DNA of 64,000 bases from Methylocystis sp. Sn-Cys (GTDB lineage: Bacteria; Pseudomonadota; Alphaproteobacteria; Rhizobiales; Beijerinckiaceae): positions 620,001 through 684,000 of the forward strand of contig NZ_JAERVJ010000001.1 in assembly GCF_016745395.1 (NCBI RefSeq), in the 5' to 3' direction. Shown here piece by piece: positions 17,884 to 30,677 of this stretch. The notes beneath the pieces are model-generated. The model was not told where the DNA came from. It worked only from the letters and a program-made list of their open reading frames with translations, and did no database searches. The position numbers and the translations under genes were made by a program. Position 1 is the stretch's first letter. Every line of letters starts with the position of its first letter.

Positions 17884-18150
17884 TCAGCACACCGGAACCT
17901 GACGGTAGCCGACGAAATAGCCGTGACGATAGACGGGGCGGCTCTCGTAATAGCAGCTATCGCTCTCCGCAATCGCGCCGGCGACGAGGCCAAGAGCAAC
18001 CGCGCCGGCCGCACCCGCCGCATAGGGGCCCCAGCCATAGCCGTGGTGATGATGCCAGTAATAGGCCGAGGCCGGCGTAGCGCTGGCGATGGAGCCGGCG
18101 ACGACGGTGGCGGCGATCGCGGCGACGAGGGATTTCTTCGACTTGAACAT
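17884..18150 (-). CDS. Small secreted glycine/tyrosine/histidine-rich protein
   Basis: The 88-residue product has a signal peptide (SLVAAIAATVVAGSIASATPASA) and a mature part starting YYWHHHHGYGWGP. A hydrophobic alanine-glycine stretch (AAGAAGAVALGLVAGA) follows, then a tail with two cysteines (SCYYES and the final VPVC). The histidine-tyrosine run could bind metal, but that is inference. The ATG has a GAGGAGAG ribosome site. Similar short proteins are common in Rhizobiales, with no known role. Confidence 0.7.
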   Translation of the reverse strand: MFKSKKSLVAAIAATVVAGSIASATPASAYYWHHHHGYGWGPYAAGAAGAVALGLVAGAIAESDSCYYESRPVYRHGYFVGYRQVPVC

Positions 18151-18242
18151 GACGCTCTCCTCTTTGTTTTTCGCAGTCTCGCTGCGAATGAAGAGAGATT
18201 AGGCGGCGTCACGCCTGGGCGCCGTGCGTCCTCGCACATGAC

Positions 18243-18420
18243 AGCCGGACCGCGAGCCTTCAGGCTCGCATTGTTGAGCGAGCCCCGAGGCTCGCACAGT
18301 TTGTCAATAAACCTCTGAGGCGGCCTCGTCCTTCGAGACGCGAGCTTCGCTCGCTCCTCAGGATGAGGCCTAAGTGTTTGGTTTAAGTGGCAGAAGCCCC
18401 TGATGCTGAGAAGCCTGCGA
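18243..18420. repeat. Repeat family 4, composite of several hairpins
   Basis: It contains GCGAGCCTTCAGGCTCGC, the GTTTGTCAATAAACCTC word, GGCGGCCTCGTCCTTCGAGA, and GAGCTTCGCTCGCTCCTCAG. The same ordered words recur near 51.7, 56.1 and 63.9 kb. No gene is present. Confidence 0.8.
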
Positions 18421-18429
18421 ATCCCCGCC

Positions 18430-18592
18430 GTCATTGCGAGGAGGCGGAGCCGACGAAGCAATCCAGGGCCGCATCGCTGCCCTGGATTGCTTCGCTTCAC
18501 TCGCAATGACGGGCGCTGAGCGAGCGGTTCAAACGGAAAGGGCGCCAGCCCTTTGTCAGCGGTCTGAGCGAGCCTGAAGGCTCGCGGTCCGG
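18430..18592. repeat. REP-like core (18430-18510) with partial arms
   Basis: The core is the GTCATTGCGAGGAGGCGGAG ... CTTCACTCGCAATGAC inverted repeat. It is followed by GCGGTTCAAACGGAAA, which is the outer end of the composite element, and by a GAGCCTGAAGGCTC hairpin of family 4 just before the prfA stop. Confidence 0.85.
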
Positions 18593-18596
18593 GACG

Positions 18597-19667
18597 TCAC
18601 GCCTCGCTTTGCGCCAGCAGCTTTTGCTGATGGTCCGTCGTCAGCGCGTCGAAGATCTCGTCGAACTCGCCTTCCATCACCCGATCGAGCTTATACAGCG
18701 TCAGATTGATGCGATGGTCGGTGACGCGGCCTTGCGGAAAATTATAGGTGCGGATGCGTTCCGAGCGGTCGCCTGAGCCGACTTGCGCCTTGCGGTCGTC
18801 CGAGCGTTCCTTATCGAGCCGCTGCCGCTCGGCGTCGTAGAGGCGCGAGCGCAGCACGTTCATCGCCTTCGCCCTGTTGCGGTGCTGCGAACGCTCCTCC
18901 TGCATCATCACGACGATGCCGGACGGAATATGCGTGATGCGAATGGCGGATTCCGTCTTGTTGACGTGCTGGCCGCCGGCGCCTTGCGCACGCATCGTGT
19001 CGATCTGCAAATCCTTCTCGTCGATGTCGAGATCGACTTCCTCCGCCTGCGGCAGCACGGCGACCGTCGCGGCCGAGGTGTGAATGCGGCCCTGCGTTTC
19101 CGTTTCCGGCACGCGCTGCACACGGTGCACGCCGGATTCGAATTTCAGCCTGCCATAGACGCCGCGGCCCGTGATCTCGGCGACGATTTCCTTGAAGCCG
19201 CCGAGCGCGCCGGGGCTCTCGGAAATCAGATCGACGCGCCAGCCTTTCAGCGCAGCGTATTTCTGATAGGCGCGGAAGAGATCGCCAGCGAAAAGCGCGG
19301 CCTCGTCGCCGCCCGTGCCGGCGCGCACTTCGAGAATGACGCCCTTTTCGTCGGCTTCGTCTTTCGGCAGCAAGGCGAATTGCAGCGTTTGCTCGGCGGC
19401 TGCGAGCCGCTCGCGCGCCTCGTCCACTTCCGCCTCGGCGAGCGCGCGCATCTCCGGATCGAGCGACGCGTCCGCGAGCATGGCCACAAGATCATTCGCC
19501 TCGCGCTCGGCGGCGCGATAGGCGCGGATCGCCTCGACCACCTCGTCGAGCGTCGCGCGCTCGCGCGAGAGCGCGACAAAGGCCTGGCCGTCGGCGCCGC
19601 TGGAGAGCTTTTCGCCGATTTCCTCATAGCGGCGCAGAATGAGGTCGAGCTTGTCTTGTGCGAACAT
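18597..19667 (-). CDS. prfA: Peptide chain release factor 1
   Basis: RF1 recognises UAA and UAG and triggers peptide release. The 356-residue protein has the helical N-terminal domain, the hydrolysis motif [12 protein letters not shown], and the expected [10 protein letters not shown]-like segment ([26 protein letters not shown]). I chose the ATG at 19667 (MFAQDKLD) because longer starts add an arginine-rich stretch unlike the family. It lies 53 bases after the ptsP stop on the same strand. The methyltransferase prmC, often the next gene, is not here. Confidence 0.95.
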   Translation of the reverse strand: MFAQDKLDLILRRYEEIGEKLSSGADGQAFVALSRERATLDEVVEAIRAYRAAEREANDLVAMLADASLDPEMRALAEAEVDEARERLAAAEQTLQFALLPKDEADEKGVILEVRAGTGGDEAALFAGDLFRAYQKYAALKGWRVDLISESPGALGGFKEIVAEITGRGVYGRLKFESGVHRVQRVPETETQGRIHTSAATVAVLPQAEEVDLDIDEKDLQIDTMRAQGAGGQHVNKTESAIRITHIPSGIVVMMQEERSQHRNRAKAMNVLRSRLYDAERQRLDKERSDDRKAQVGSGDRSERIRTYNFPQGRVTDHRINLTLYKLDRVMEGEFDEIFDALTTDHQQKLLAQSEA

Positions 19668-19720
19668 CGAGAATTTCAGAGCGAGAGGGAAATCGTCGGG
19701 AAGAGGCCGGGCGCGCGCCG

Positions 19721-21994
19721 CTACAGAGGCACGCCGCGCGCGACGGCATATTCGCGCAGCTTCTCGCGCACGGAAGGCGCGCCGTCGTCCGAAGCCAGCA
19801 AGGTCGCGAGAAAGACCTGCGCCTCGTCGATATCGAGGTTGAGGATCATCGATTTTACCGGGCCGATAGCCGCCGGCGCCATGGACAGCGAGCGATAGCC
19901 GATGGCGATTAATGCTAGCGCCTCGAGCGGGCGTCCGCCCATCTCGCCGCACAGCGTCACCGGCGTTCTGGCGCGCCGTCCGGCGTCGGCGACGCGCTCC
20001 AGCGCACGCAGCACCGGCGTCGAGAGATTGTCGTAACGCTTGGAGACGCGCGTATTGTCGCGGTCGGCGGCGTACATATACTGCACGAGGTCGTTGGAGC
20101 CGACCGAGAGAAAATCCGCGCGCGCGGCGATGAGATCGAGCTCCCAGAGGAGCGACGGCACTTCCACCATGGCGCCGAGCTTGAGCGTGAGGGGCTCTGG
20201 ATAGCGGTGGCGGCGCAAATGCGCCAGCTCGCGCAGCGCAATGGCTTTCGCCGCCTCGAATTCCGAAACATTCGCGATCATCGGGAACATGATGCGCAAT
20301 TCACGCCCCGCGCCGGCCTTCAGCATGGCGCGAAGCTGCATACGCAAAAGGCCCGGCCGATCGAGGCCGATGCGGATGGCGCGCCAGCCGAGCGCCGGAT
20401 TCTCCTCTTCGATCGTCGCCATATAGGGAAGGATCTTGTCGGAGCCGATGTCGAGCGTGCGGAACGTCACCGGACGGTTCGGCACGGCGTCGAGCACGCC
20501 TTTGTAGAAGCGATACTGCTCGTCCATGCGCGGAAAGCGCGAGGCGAGCATGAATTGCAACTCCGTGCGGAACAGCCCGATCGATTGCGCGCCCGTGTCG
20601 TGCACATGCGGCACGTCGATGGCGAGGCCAGCGTTCATATGCAGCGCGATCTCGACGCCGTCCTTGCTGATCGCCGGCACGTCGCGCAGCTTGGCGTATT
20701 GCTCCTGACGCCGGGCGCGCAGCCGCGCCTTTTCGGCGTAGGCGTTCTGCACGTCGGGCTGCGGACGCACATGCACCTCGCCGGTCGAGCCGTCGATGAT
20801 GATGGGATCGCCCGTCTCGACGAGGTCGATGACGCCCCGCACGAGACCGACGGTCGCGACGCCGAGCGCGCGCGCCACGATGGCGACATGGCTCGTCGGC
20901 CCGCCTTCCTCCAGCACGAGGCCGCGCAGCCGCGCCCCGTCGTAGTCGAGCAGCGCCGCCGGCCCCATGGTGCGGGCGACGATAATGGCGTTTTCGGGCA
21001 CGCTCTCCCGGTCGGCCACATAGCCCTGGCCGGTCAACTGGTGCAGCAGGCGGTTGGCGATGTCGTCGAGATCGTGCAGCCGGTCGCGCAGATAGGGGTC
21101 GGTCTGGCGCTGCATGCGGGCGCGCGCGTCGTTTTGCACGCGCTCGACCGCCGCTTCCGCCGTCAAGCCGGATTTCACCGCCTCGCGCAGGCGGCGCACC
21201 CAGCCTTGGTCATAGGCGACCATGCGGACGGTCTCCAGCACGTCCCGGTGCTCGCCGGCGCCCATGCGGTCGCCATGGGCGACGAGCTCGTCGATCGAGG
21301 CGCGCATGGCGTCGACCGCCTGCTCCAGCCGGCTCAATTCGCGCGACAGATCTTCGGCGACGAGCTGCTTCACGACGACGCGCGGCTCGTGCAGCAGCAC
21401 ATGGCCGAGCCCGACGCCCTCGCACATGGGCGCGCCGCGCAGCGAGGCCGGCCGGTAGAGCGCGAGGTCGCGCGGGTCCTGGATCGCCTGCAGCTCGCCC
21501 GAGGCGATGAGCTCCGCGAGCAGCATCGCCGTCGTCTGGAGCGCCTCGACCTCCTCCTCGGAATAGACCCGGCGGACTTTGTTCTGGACGACGAGGACGC
21601 CGAGCGTCGATCCGCCGCGCAGGATCGGCACGCCGAGGAAAGAGTGATAGGCTTCTTCGCCCGTCTCCGGCTTATAGGCGAAGGCGGGGTGGTCTTGCGC
21701 CTCCGAGAGGGCGAGCGGCTCGGCGCTGCGGGCAATGAGGCCGACGAGGCCTTCGCCGGCATGCATGGTCGTCTGGTGGACCGCCTCGCGGTTCAAGCCT
21801 TCGGTGGCGTAGAGCTCCAGCCGCTGGTCCGCCCGCAGCACATAGACCGAGCACACCTCGGCGACCATATTCGCGGCAATCTGCACAACGATTTTATCGA
21901 GACGCGTCTGCGCGCTCACCGGCTCCGCGCTGATCTCGCGCAGCCGGCGCAGCAAAAGGCGGGGGCCGCCAAGGGCGCTACGCATCCGTTCCAT
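19721..21994 (-). CDS. ptsP: Phosphoenolpyruvate-protein phosphotransferase of the nitrogen PTS (EI-Ntr)
   Basis: PtsP takes phosphate from PEP and passes it to NPr and then to EIIA-Ntr, a regulatory relay. The 757-residue protein has a GAF domain (about residues 20-160). The enzyme I part follows, with the phosphorylated histidine in [15 protein letters not shown], the PEP-binding [10 protein letters not shown] and [10 protein letters not shown], and [16 protein letters not shown] near the C-terminus. Its likely partners ptsN and npr are not in the window. The start at 21994 and an internal ATG at 21985 are equally plausible. Confidence 0.95.
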   Translation of the reverse strand: MERMRSALGGPRLLLRRLREISAEPVSAQTRLDKIVVQIAANMVAEVCSVYVLRADQRLELYATEGLNREAVHQTTMHAGEGLVGLIARSAEPLALSEAQDHPAFAYKPETGEEAYHSFLGVPILRGGSTLGVLVVQNKVRRVYSEEEVEALQTTAMLLAELIASGELQAIQDPRDLALYRPASLRGAPMCEGVGLGHVLLHEPRVVVKQLVAEDLSRELSRLEQAVDAMRASIDELVAHGDRMGAGEHRDVLETVRMVAYDQGWVRRLREAVKSGLTAEAAVERVQNDARARMQRQTDPYLRDRLHDLDDIANRLLHQLTGQGYVADRESVPENAIIVARTMGPAALLDYDGARLRGLVLEEGGPTSHVAIVARALGVATVGLVRGVIDLVETGDPIIIDGSTGEVHVRPQPDVQNAYAEKARLRARRQEQYAKLRDVPAISKDGVEIALHMNAGLAIDVPHVHDTGAQSIGLFRTELQFMLASRFPRMDEQYRFYKGVLDAVPNRPVTFRTLDIGSDKILPYMATIEEENPALGWRAIRIGLDRPGLLRMQLRAMLKAGAGRELRIMFPMIANVSEFEAAKAIALRELAHLRRHRYPEPLTLKLGAMVEVPSLLWELDLIAARADFLSVGSNDLVQYMYAADRDNTRVSKRYDNLSTPVLRALERVADAGRRARTPVTLCGEMGGRPLEALALIAIGYRSLSMAPAAIGPVKSMILNLDIDEAQVFLATLLASDDGAPSVREKLREYAVARGVPL

Positions 21995-22415
21995 TCCTAT
22001 CCACAGCGCGCCGCCCGCGGCCGGGGCGTCGCGAAAAACTGCCGTTCACCTTTGTCGGAAATCCGCGCGCGCCGCGCTGCTGACATCCTCGAGCGTATAT
22101 TACGGCTTCCGCCGTCCGCAAGCGCAGCCGAATTTCCCTCGCAAAGACCATACCGCATTTTCGGCAAGCTTGAATCGACTTGCGGATGAGAGCCGAAGGC
22201 TCTACTGATTTTGCGGGCTTTTCGTTTCGAAAGCCGCCCGGCGCGGCGCCGGCTTCGCCCGGGACGGAGTGGCGTTGCGTCCGATATTCTGGCTTCCAGT
22301 AGGCGGGATGGCGGCGCGTTGCAAGTTTCGGCCGCGCAATCGTCTCGCCATGGCCGCGATCCAGGAATAGCGAACCGCCCCTTCGAGCGACAGGCTCCAC
22401 AGCCGAGAAAAGAAT
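21995..22415. other. Divergent intergenic region between ptsP and the EAL gene
   Basis: These 421 bases hold no supported gene. They must contain the promoters of both flanking genes. A GAGCCGAAGGCTC hairpin lies near 22190-22202. No repeat of the families described elsewhere was seen. Confidence 0.5.
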
Positions 22416-25286
22416 GTGCGTCTTCAAACGATTCTGATCGCCCTCTTTGGGTTTCTGGTCTCGACGACCGCCGCGTTTTCAGTCGAATCGGTGCGCGTGC
22501 CGCAGGGGGCGCGGGCGATCGATCTCACTCATGTGGTGGAAAAGCATTACTCGCAAAGCGACCGCCTGCAAGTTTCCACCGCGCCGGGCTCGGATGGCAT
22601 TGTGCGCCGCATCGAAGTCGGCGCCAGGGAGGCCGGCAGCCGCCCCAACTGGATCGTCTTCGCCCTCACCAATGACACGGACGAGCAGATCGAGCGGCTG
22701 ATTGTTGCGCCGCACTTTCGCCTGCAGGGCTCCGGCGTCATCTGGCCCGATCTCGGCTCGACGCGCATTTCCGCGATCACCGCAAGCCAGGGCTTCCCGC
22801 CCGAGGCCGAAGAGTCCGCCGACGCTGACGTCTTCCGCCTGACGCTCGATCCGGGCACGACCGTCACTTATGTCGCGGAGCTGCGCACGCCCAACCTGCC
22901 GCAGCTCTATTTGTGGGAGCCCGACGCCTATAAGGACAAGGTGACGAGCCTGACGCTCTACAAGGGCATCGTCATCGGCATCGCCGGCCTGCTTGCGCTT
23001 TTCCTCACCATCGTCTTCGTGGTGAAGGGCGCTGTCATCTTCCCGGCGGCGGCGGCGCTCGCCTGGGCGGTGCTGGCCTATGTCTGCATCGACTTCGGCT
23101 TCTGGGACAAGATTTTCGGCTCCGACGCCAATGCCGACCGCATCTGGCGCGCCGGCGCCGAGACCGTGCTGTCGGCGACCCTGGTCGTCTTTCTGTTCGC
23201 CTATCTCAATCTCAATCGCTGGCATGTGCGCGCCTGGCATGTCGCGGCGCTGTGGCTGCTGATTCTGCTCGATCTCGCCGGGCTCGCCGTTTTCGACGCT
23301 CCCGTCGCGGCGGGCGTCGCGCGCATTTCCCTGGCGACGGTCGCCGTCGTCGGCTTCGTGCTGGTGCTTTACCTCGCCTCGCATGGTTTCGACCGCGCGA
23401 TCATGCTGATTCCCACCTGGTTCCTGCTCGTCGTCTGGGTGGCGACGGCGGGCTTCGCGGTTGCTGGCTGGATGACGAACGATCTGGTGTCGCCCGCGCT
23501 TGTCGGCGGCCTCGTGCTCATCGTCATGCTCATCGGTTTCACGGTGATGCAAAACGCCTTTGCGACAGGCGGACTCTCCCATGGCGCGATCAGCGACGTC
23601 GAGCGCAAGGCGCTGGCGATGACCGGCGCCAATGAAATCGTCTTCGACTGGGACGTGCCGTCCGACCACATTTACGTCAGCCCCGAGGCGGAGGCCGCGC
23701 TTGGCCTCGACCGCGGCGGTCTGGAGGGAGCCGCCTCCTCCTGGCTCGACCTTCTGCATCCCTTCGAGCAGGACCGCTACCGCGCCTGCCTCGATGCGCT
23801 GCTGGAACAACGCCGGGGCCGCATCAATCAGGAGTTCCGCCTGCGCGGCGCCGACGGCCATTATCTCGCCTATCGACTGCGGGCGCGGCCCGTTGTCGGG
23901 CCGGACGGCGAAGTTATTCGCGTCGTCGGCACGCTGACCGACGTCACCGACGAGCGCAACGCCCAGGAGCGTCTGCTGCACGACGCTGTGCACGATAATC
24001 TGACCGGCCTGCCCAATCGCGAGCTGTTCTTCGACCGTCTCGAAGCGGCGCTGGTGTTTGCGCGCATGGAGAAGGACGTGCGGCCGACGGTGCTCGTCAT
24101 CGACATCGACCGCTTCAAGCAGATCAACGAGCAGGTCGGCATCGCCATGGGCGACAGCATCCTGCTCACCGTCGCGCATCGCCTGACGCGCCTGCTGCAG
24201 CCGCAGGACACGCTGGCGCGGCTGCATGGCGACGCCTTCGCGATCATCCTGGCCTCCGAGACGCACGCCGACCATGTGATCACCCTCGCGGACTCGGTGC
24301 GCCGCTCGCTCGCGACGCCGGTGCGTTTCACGGATCGCGAGATCGCGCTGTTCGCCTCCATCGGCATCGCGCTCTATGACCAGCAGATCCACCCCGGCGC
24401 CGACGACATGCTGGAGGACGCCGAGATCGCCATGCGCCACGCCAAGCGCACCGGCGGCAATCGCATCGAGGTCTTCCGTCCCTCCATGCGCGCGCAGCGC
24501 TCCGACCGCCTGACGCTCGAGGCCGATATGCGCCGCGCCTTGGAGCGCGGCGAGGTGAAGGTCTTCTTCCAGCCGATCGTGCGGCTGGAAGACCGCACCA
24601 TCGCCGGTTTCGAGGCGCTGCTGCGCTGGGACCATCCGCGCCTCGGCCGCCTGGAGCCCGGCCAGTTCATCCCGATCGCCGAGCAGACGGGCCTGATTAT
24701 CGACATGGGCCTGCTCGCCTTGGAGCGCACGGCGCGCGAGCTTGCCGCCTGGCAACGCGCGCTCGCGGTCGATCCGCCGATCTTTGCTTCGGTGAATGTC
24801 TCCTCGCGCCAGCTTCTGCGTCACGATCTCTTGCGCGACGTCAAAAGCGTGCTGATGCATCACGACATTGTGAAGGGGAGCCTCAAGCTGGAGCTCACCG
24901 AAAGCCTGGTGATGGAGAACCCCGAATACGCCGCGCAAATGCTGGCGCGCATCAAGGAGCTTGGCGCCGGTCTATCGCTCGACGATTTCGGCACGGGCTA
25001 TTCGTCGCTCTCTTATCTGCAGCGCTTTCCCTTCGATACGATCAAGATCGACCGCTCCTTCGTGAAACAGAGCGGCAAGGGCGCGCGGCCCGTCATCCTG
25101 CGCTCGATCGTCGCTTTGGCGCATGATCTTGGCATGGACGTCGTCGCCGAGGGCGCGGAGACAGAGGCCGACGCGATCGAGCTTTATCAGCTCGGCTGCG
25201 GCTATGCGCAGGGCTACGCTTTTGGTCGCCCGATCAGCGCGCAGGAAGCCCGCCGTCTCGTGGGCGCGGCGCCGGAGGCGGCGTAA
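22416..25286 (+). CDS. Membrane c-di-GMP phosphodiesterase with 7TM, PAS, degenerate GGDEF and EAL domains
   Basis: The 956-residue protein has a signal peptide and a periplasmic beta-rich domain (about 22-170) resembling the 7TMR-DISM extracellular type. A block of seven or eight membrane spans follows (about 185-395), then a PAS/PAC region (about 400-525). The GGDEF domain signature reads HGDAF (residues 604-608), so cyclase activity is unlikely. The EAL domain has intact EALLRW (733-738), ELTES, and [13 protein letters not shown]. It probably hydrolyses c-di-GMP in response to a periplasmic or membrane signal. The start is a GTG. Confidence 0.88.
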   Translation: MRLQTILIALFGFLVSTTAAFSVESVRVPQGARAIDLTHVVEKHYSQSDRLQVSTAPGSDGIVRRIEVGAREAGSRPNWIVFALTNDTDEQIERLIVAPHFRLQGSGVIWPDLGSTRISAITASQGFPPEAEESADADVFRLTLDPGTTVTYVAELRTPNLPQLYLWEPDAYKDKVTSLTLYKGIVIGIAGLLALFLTIVFVVKGAVIFPAAAALAWAVLAYVCIDFGFWDKIFGSDANADRIWRAGAETVLSATLVVFLFAYLNLNRWHVRAWHVAALWLLILLDLAGLAVFDAPVAAGVARISLATVAVVGFVLVLYLASHGFDRAIMLIPTWFLLVVWVATAGFAVAGWMTNDLVSPALVGGLVLIVMLIGFTVMQNAFATGGLSHGAISDVERKALAMTGANEIVFDWDVPSDHIYVSPEAEAALGLDRGGLEGAASSWLDLLHPFEQDRYRACLDALLEQRRGRINQEFRLRGADGHYLAYRLRARPVVGPDGEVIRVVGTLTDVTDERNAQERLLHDAVHDNLTGLPNRELFFDRLEAALVFARMEKDVRPTVLVIDIDRFKQINEQVGIAMGDSILLTVAHRLTRLLQPQDTLARLHGDAFAIILASETHADHVITLADSVRRSLATPVRFTDREIALFASIGIALYDQQIHPGADDMLEDAEIAMRHAKRTGGNRIEVFRPSMRAQRSDRLTLEADMRRALERGEVKVFFQPIVRLEDRTIAGFEALLRWDHPRLGRLEPGQFIPIAEQTGLIIDMGLLALERTARELAAWQRALAVDPPIFASVNVSSRQLLRHDLLRDVKSVLMHHDIVKGSLKLELTESLVMENPEYAAQMLARIKELGAGLSLDDFGTGYSSLSYLQRFPFDTIKIDRSFVKQSGKGARPVILRSIVALAHDLGMDVVAEGAETEADAIELYQLGCGYAQGYAFGRPISAQEARRLVGAAPEAA

Positions 25287-25300
25287 CTTCGGAGAGGCCC

Positions 25301-25897
25301 GTGGCGCGCAGACTGGAATTCTGGTTCGAATTCGCGAGCACTTATTCCTACCTCGCGGCGGAGGAAATCGAGGAAAAAGCCAAGGCCGTCGACGTCGACG
25401 TCGTTTGGCGGCCGTTCCTGCTCGGGCCGATTTTTGCCGGCCAGGGCTGGTCGGACTCGCCTTTTAATCTCTATCCCGCCAAGGGCGCCTATATGTGGCG
25501 CGACATGGAGCGGCTCTGCGAGAGAAAGGGGATCGCCTGGCGACCGCCGAGCGTGTTCCCGCGCAGTGGTCTTCTGGCCGCGCGCGTGGCGGCCGCTCTC
25601 GAAGGGACGGATCGTCTGGCCCCCTTCGCTCGGGCGGTTTATCACGCAAATTTCGCGTTGGACCGCGACATAGCCGAGCCGTCTGTCCTCGAAGAAATCC
25701 TGAGCGAGCTTTCCCTCGACGCGGAAGAACTGCTTCGGCGTGGGACTGACGACGACATAAAGGTCCGGCTGAGGGCGAACACCGACGAAGCCATCCGCCG
25801 CGGCGTTTTCGGCGCGCCGAGCTTCTTCGTGAAGGATGAGCTGTTTTGGGGCGGCGACCGCTTGGATCAGGCGTTGGAGATGGCCGCGGCGCCATGA
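25301..25897 (+). CDS. 2-hydroxychromene-2-carboxylate isomerase family protein (DsbA-like fold)
   Basis: The 198-residue protein starts with GTG. It has the N-terminal segment FWFEFASTYSYLAAEEIEE and the cis-proline region GVFGAPSFFV typical of the kappa-class GST-like/HCCA isomerase family. No CXXC pair is present, as expected for this family. Known members isomerise a naphthalene pathway intermediate or act as glutathione-dependent enzymes; no aromatic pathway adjoins it here. It lies 14 bases after the EAL gene and may be cotranscribed. Confidence 0.85.
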   Translation: MARRLEFWFEFASTYSYLAAEEIEEKAKAVDVDVVWRPFLLGPIFAGQGWSDSPFNLYPAKGAYMWRDMERLCERKGIAWRPPSVFPRSGLLAARVAAALEGTDRLAPFARAVYHANFALDRDIAEPSVLEEILSELSLDAEELLRRGTDDDIKVRLRANTDEAIRRGVFGAPSFFVKDELFWGGDRLDQALEMAAAP

Positions 25898-25921
25898 AGA
25901 GGCAGCAGCGGGCGAAACGCC

Positions 25922-28379
<2,458 letters not shown>

Positions 28380-28403
28380 GCGCCGGCTGCTCGCCATGGG
28401 GGC

Positions 28404-28510
28404 TGTCATTCCCGACGGGCCGGAGGCCCGATCGGGAATCCAGGGCAACGCCCGCTATTTCTGCCCTGGATTCCCGATCACTTCGCTGACGCGAAGCGTC
28501 GGGAATGACA
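28404..28510. repeat. Long inverted repeat between ligA and the Fe-S gene
   Basis: TGTCATTCCCGACG at one end and CGTCGGGAATGACA at the other form a long hairpin. Inner arms pair GGGAATCCAGGGCA with TGCCCTGGATTCCC. The outer words are related to the arm of the composite elements, so this is probably a fifth variant of the same repeat type. Confidence 0.85.
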
Positions 28511-28533
28511 TCCCGCCCGATCGTGGACGGGCC

Positions 28534-29877
28534 TCACGCCAGCGCGTCGCGCAGCAGCAGCGCAATGTGCCGCGCCTTTCGGCCGCTGCCGTGCTCGATC
28601 TGATGGCGGCAGGAGAAGCCGTTGGCGATCAGCGGCGTGTCTTCCGCGGAGGCGCGCACCGCCGGCAGCAGGGATTGCTCGGCCATCGCCATCGAGGCCT
28701 CGTAATGCTCGGCCTCCAGGCCAAAGCTGCCCGCCATTCCGCAGCAGCTCGAATCGATCACCTCAAAGGAAAAGCCCGGTATCCAGCTCAGGACCTTGCG
28801 CGTCGCCTTCATCACGCCGAAGGCCTTCTGGTGGCAATGGCCGTGCAGCAGCGCCTTGGGCAAATTCAGCGGTTTCAGCTCCAGGCGCAGGCCGTTGTTT
28901 TGATGCTCGCGCGCCAGAAACTCCTCGAAGAGGAAAAGCTGCTTGCCCAGGTCGCCGACCTCGGGGCCGAGCCCGAGGCTGTAAAGCTCGTCGCGTAACG
29001 ACAGAAGGCAGGACGGCTCCAGCCCGATGATCGGCGTCTTGGCCGCGATGGCGTCGCGGAAGGCGGCGAGAACGCGGCTAGCTTCACCCTTCGCCTTATC
29101 CGCCATGCCGGTCGTGAGATAGGTGCGCCCGCAACAGAGCGGCCGGTTCGGCTCGGCGTCAGTTGGCGCGGGCTTGGCGAAGCGCACGCTGTAGCCGGCG
29201 CGTTCCAGGACGGCGACGGCGGCCTCGGCGATCTCGGGGTCGAAGTGGTGGCAGAAAGTGTCGACGAAGAGAATGACGTCGCCGCGCGCACCAGCGCTTG
29301 CCTCTTTGGCGGGAGCGAAGGGTTTCGCCGCCAGCTCCGGAAGCGGGCGGCGCGCCGTAATACCGAGCCGTCTTTCCGCAAATTTGGCGAGCGCCGAGAA
29401 ACGATTTCGCAGGCGAATCGCGAGGCCCAGCACAGCGCGATGCCGGCCGGTCCATTCTGGCACGCCGCCGAAGAGCCGCGTGCGTATCGGAACCCCGGTG
29501 ATCGCATGACGCTGGGCGAGATATTCCGTCTTGATCAGCGTCATATCGACGGCGCTGGGACATTCCTTTTTGCAGGCCTTGCAGGAGACGCACAGATCCA
29601 TCGCCTCAGCGAGGCGCGGATCGGCGAAGGCGCGCGCGTTGGCGGGGTCGTTGAGGGCGGCCTTGAAGGCCGCGACGCGCGCTTCGGTGGAATGCTTTGG
29701 GTCGCCGGTGATGCGGTAGCTCGGGCACATAACGCCCTTGCCGGCTTTCTGACAATCGCGGCTGTGCATGCACACAGCGACAGCCTTGGCGTAATTGCCG
29801 CCCGTGGCCGGAATGCCCGAATAGGCGTCGCCAATGCCGTAGGTGTCGTAAGCCGACCAATCGAGAAAGGTTTTCAT
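28534..29877 (-). CDS. Orphan (Fe-S)-binding/cysteine-rich CCG domain oxidoreductase subunit
   Basis: The 447-residue protein has two 4Fe-4S motifs. The first is a spaced set, CMHSRDC...VMCPSYRITGDPKHST; the second is CVSCKACKKECPS. Two cysteine-rich CCG domains follow (PLCCGRTYLTTG and DSSCCGMAGSFG). This arrangement matches the C-terminal half of YdiJ-like D-2-hydroxyacid dehydrogenases, but the N-terminal FAD domain is missing. The gene lies downstream of the FA2H-like and DEGS-like genes on the same strand. Whether it passes electrons to them or is a separate or truncated enzyme cannot be told from sequence. Confidence 0.75.
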   Translation of the reverse strand: MKTFLDWSAYDTYGIGDAYSGIPATGGNYAKAVAVCMHSRDCQKAGKGVMCPSYRITGDPKHSTEARVAAFKAALNDPANARAFADPRLAEAMDLCVSCKACKKECPSAVDMTLIKTEYLAQRHAITGVPIRTRLFGGVPEWTGRHRAVLGLAIRLRNRFSALAKFAERRLGITARRPLPELAAKPFAPAKEASAGARGDVILFVDTFCHHFDPEIAEAAVAVLERAGYSVRFAKPAPTDAEPNRPLCCGRTYLTTGMADKAKGEASRVLAAFRDAIAAKTPIIGLEPSCLLSLRDELYSLGLGPEVGDLGKQLFLFEEFLAREHQNNGLRLELKPLNLPKALLHGHCHQKAFGVMKATRKVLSWIPGFSFEVIDSSCCGMAGSFGLEAEHYEASMAMAEQSLLPAVRASAEDTPLIANGFSCRHQIEHGSGRKARHIALLLRDALA

Positions 29878-29946
29878 GCCGGGTCCATTTCCGGCGGGGA
29901 AAAGCAAAATCGGGGCCGAAGCGGGCGACGGCGAAACCCGCAAGAG

Positions 29947-30003
29947 CGTTACTTTGGCTCTAGGTTCCCGGTCGGGCTTTCAGCCCGCCGGGAATGACAC
30001 GCC
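29947..30003. repeat. Partial arm of the composite repeat
   Basis: GTTCCCGGTCGGGCT and AGCCCGCCGGGAATGACAC form a hairpin preceded by CAAGAGCGTTACTTTGGCTC. This is the outer arm seen in copy A without the REP core. Confidence 0.7.
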
Positions 30004-30025
30004 CCTGAGCGCGTTATTCAAAGGC

Positions 30026-30673
30026 TCAAACGGCCTTGGTACCCGGCGTCTCGCCCTTCTGATAGGCCGTGCCGAAGACATAGTCCCACCAGATCGCGTG
30101 CACGCCGAAGCCTTTTTCGGCGTCGCGGAAATGGTGGAGCATATGCAGACGCTTCACCAATTTGCCTAAGTCGGAGGTCGGCTGGCCGTGATGCGTCCAG
30201 TAATGCACGCAGTCATAGGCCACATAGCCGGCCATGAAGCCTGCGAGCACCGGCCAGGCGAAAGTCGCGCCGAAGATCAGCCGGATGATCGTCAGCGCGA
30301 TGAGCATGATCGGCGCGGACAGCAGCGGCGGCATCACGAGCCGCAGCGGGTCGCTCGGATAGATGTGATGCACGCCGTGGATCAGGAACTGGAAGCGCGG
30401 CCCGAAGCCGAAGGGGAGGGGAAACACCGTGTGGAAGAGATAGCGGTGGCCGAAATATTCGGTCAGCGTCCAGGCGACATAGCCGATGACGAGGCCGAGC
30501 AAAACGAGCCCGGCGCCCTGCAGCGAGAGGGAGTAGAAGAGCAGGCCCAGAATGATCGGCGTGTAGATGATCACGGGCGTGAGGTGATGCACGCGCGAGA
30601 AACGATCGAGAAGGTCGTTCTCGAAAATGCGCGGCGAGGCGTCCAGCGCTTCTGTGCGTGTGTCCTGCGTCAT
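30026..30673 (-). CDS. Fatty acid 2-hydroxylase (FA2H/Scs7)-like membrane di-iron enzyme
   Basis: The 215-residue protein has four membrane spans and the histidine motifs of the fatty acid hydroxylase superfamily: HRYLFH (76-81), HGVHH (99-103), HYWTHH (157-162) and HMLHH (177-181), plus the end motif GFGVHAIWWDYVFGT. The opening IFENDLLDRFSRVHHLTPVIIYTPI and the EYFGHRYLFH context match the eukaryotic FA2H and yeast Scs7 hydroxylase domain, which 2-hydroxylates the N-acyl chain of ceramide. It starts 4 bases after the desaturase stop, so the two are surely one operon. The substrate is inferred. Confidence 0.85.
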   Translation of the reverse strand: MTQDTRTEALDASPRIFENDLLDRFSRVHHLTPVIIYTPIILGLLFYSLSLQGAGLVLLGLVIGYVAWTLTEYFGHRYLFHTVFPLPFGFGPRFQFLIHGVHHIYPSDPLRLVMPPLLSAPIMLIALTIIRLIFGATFAWPVLAGFMAGYVAYDCVHYWTHHGQPTSDLGKLVKRLHMLHHFRDAEKGFGVHAIWWDYVFGTAYQKGETPGTKAV

Positions 30674-30677
30674 GATT

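Noticed and set aside
22479-24938. 819-codon minus-strand open frame opposite the EAL gene
   Set aside because: No family features and typical shadow composition. The plus-strand protein has clear EAL and membrane domains.
11301-25286. A Lap-type adhesin system linking the BTLCP peptidases with the EAL protein
   Set aside because: The genes are about 10 kb apart, the EAL protein has a 7TM-PAS layout unlike LapD, and no large adhesin gene is present.
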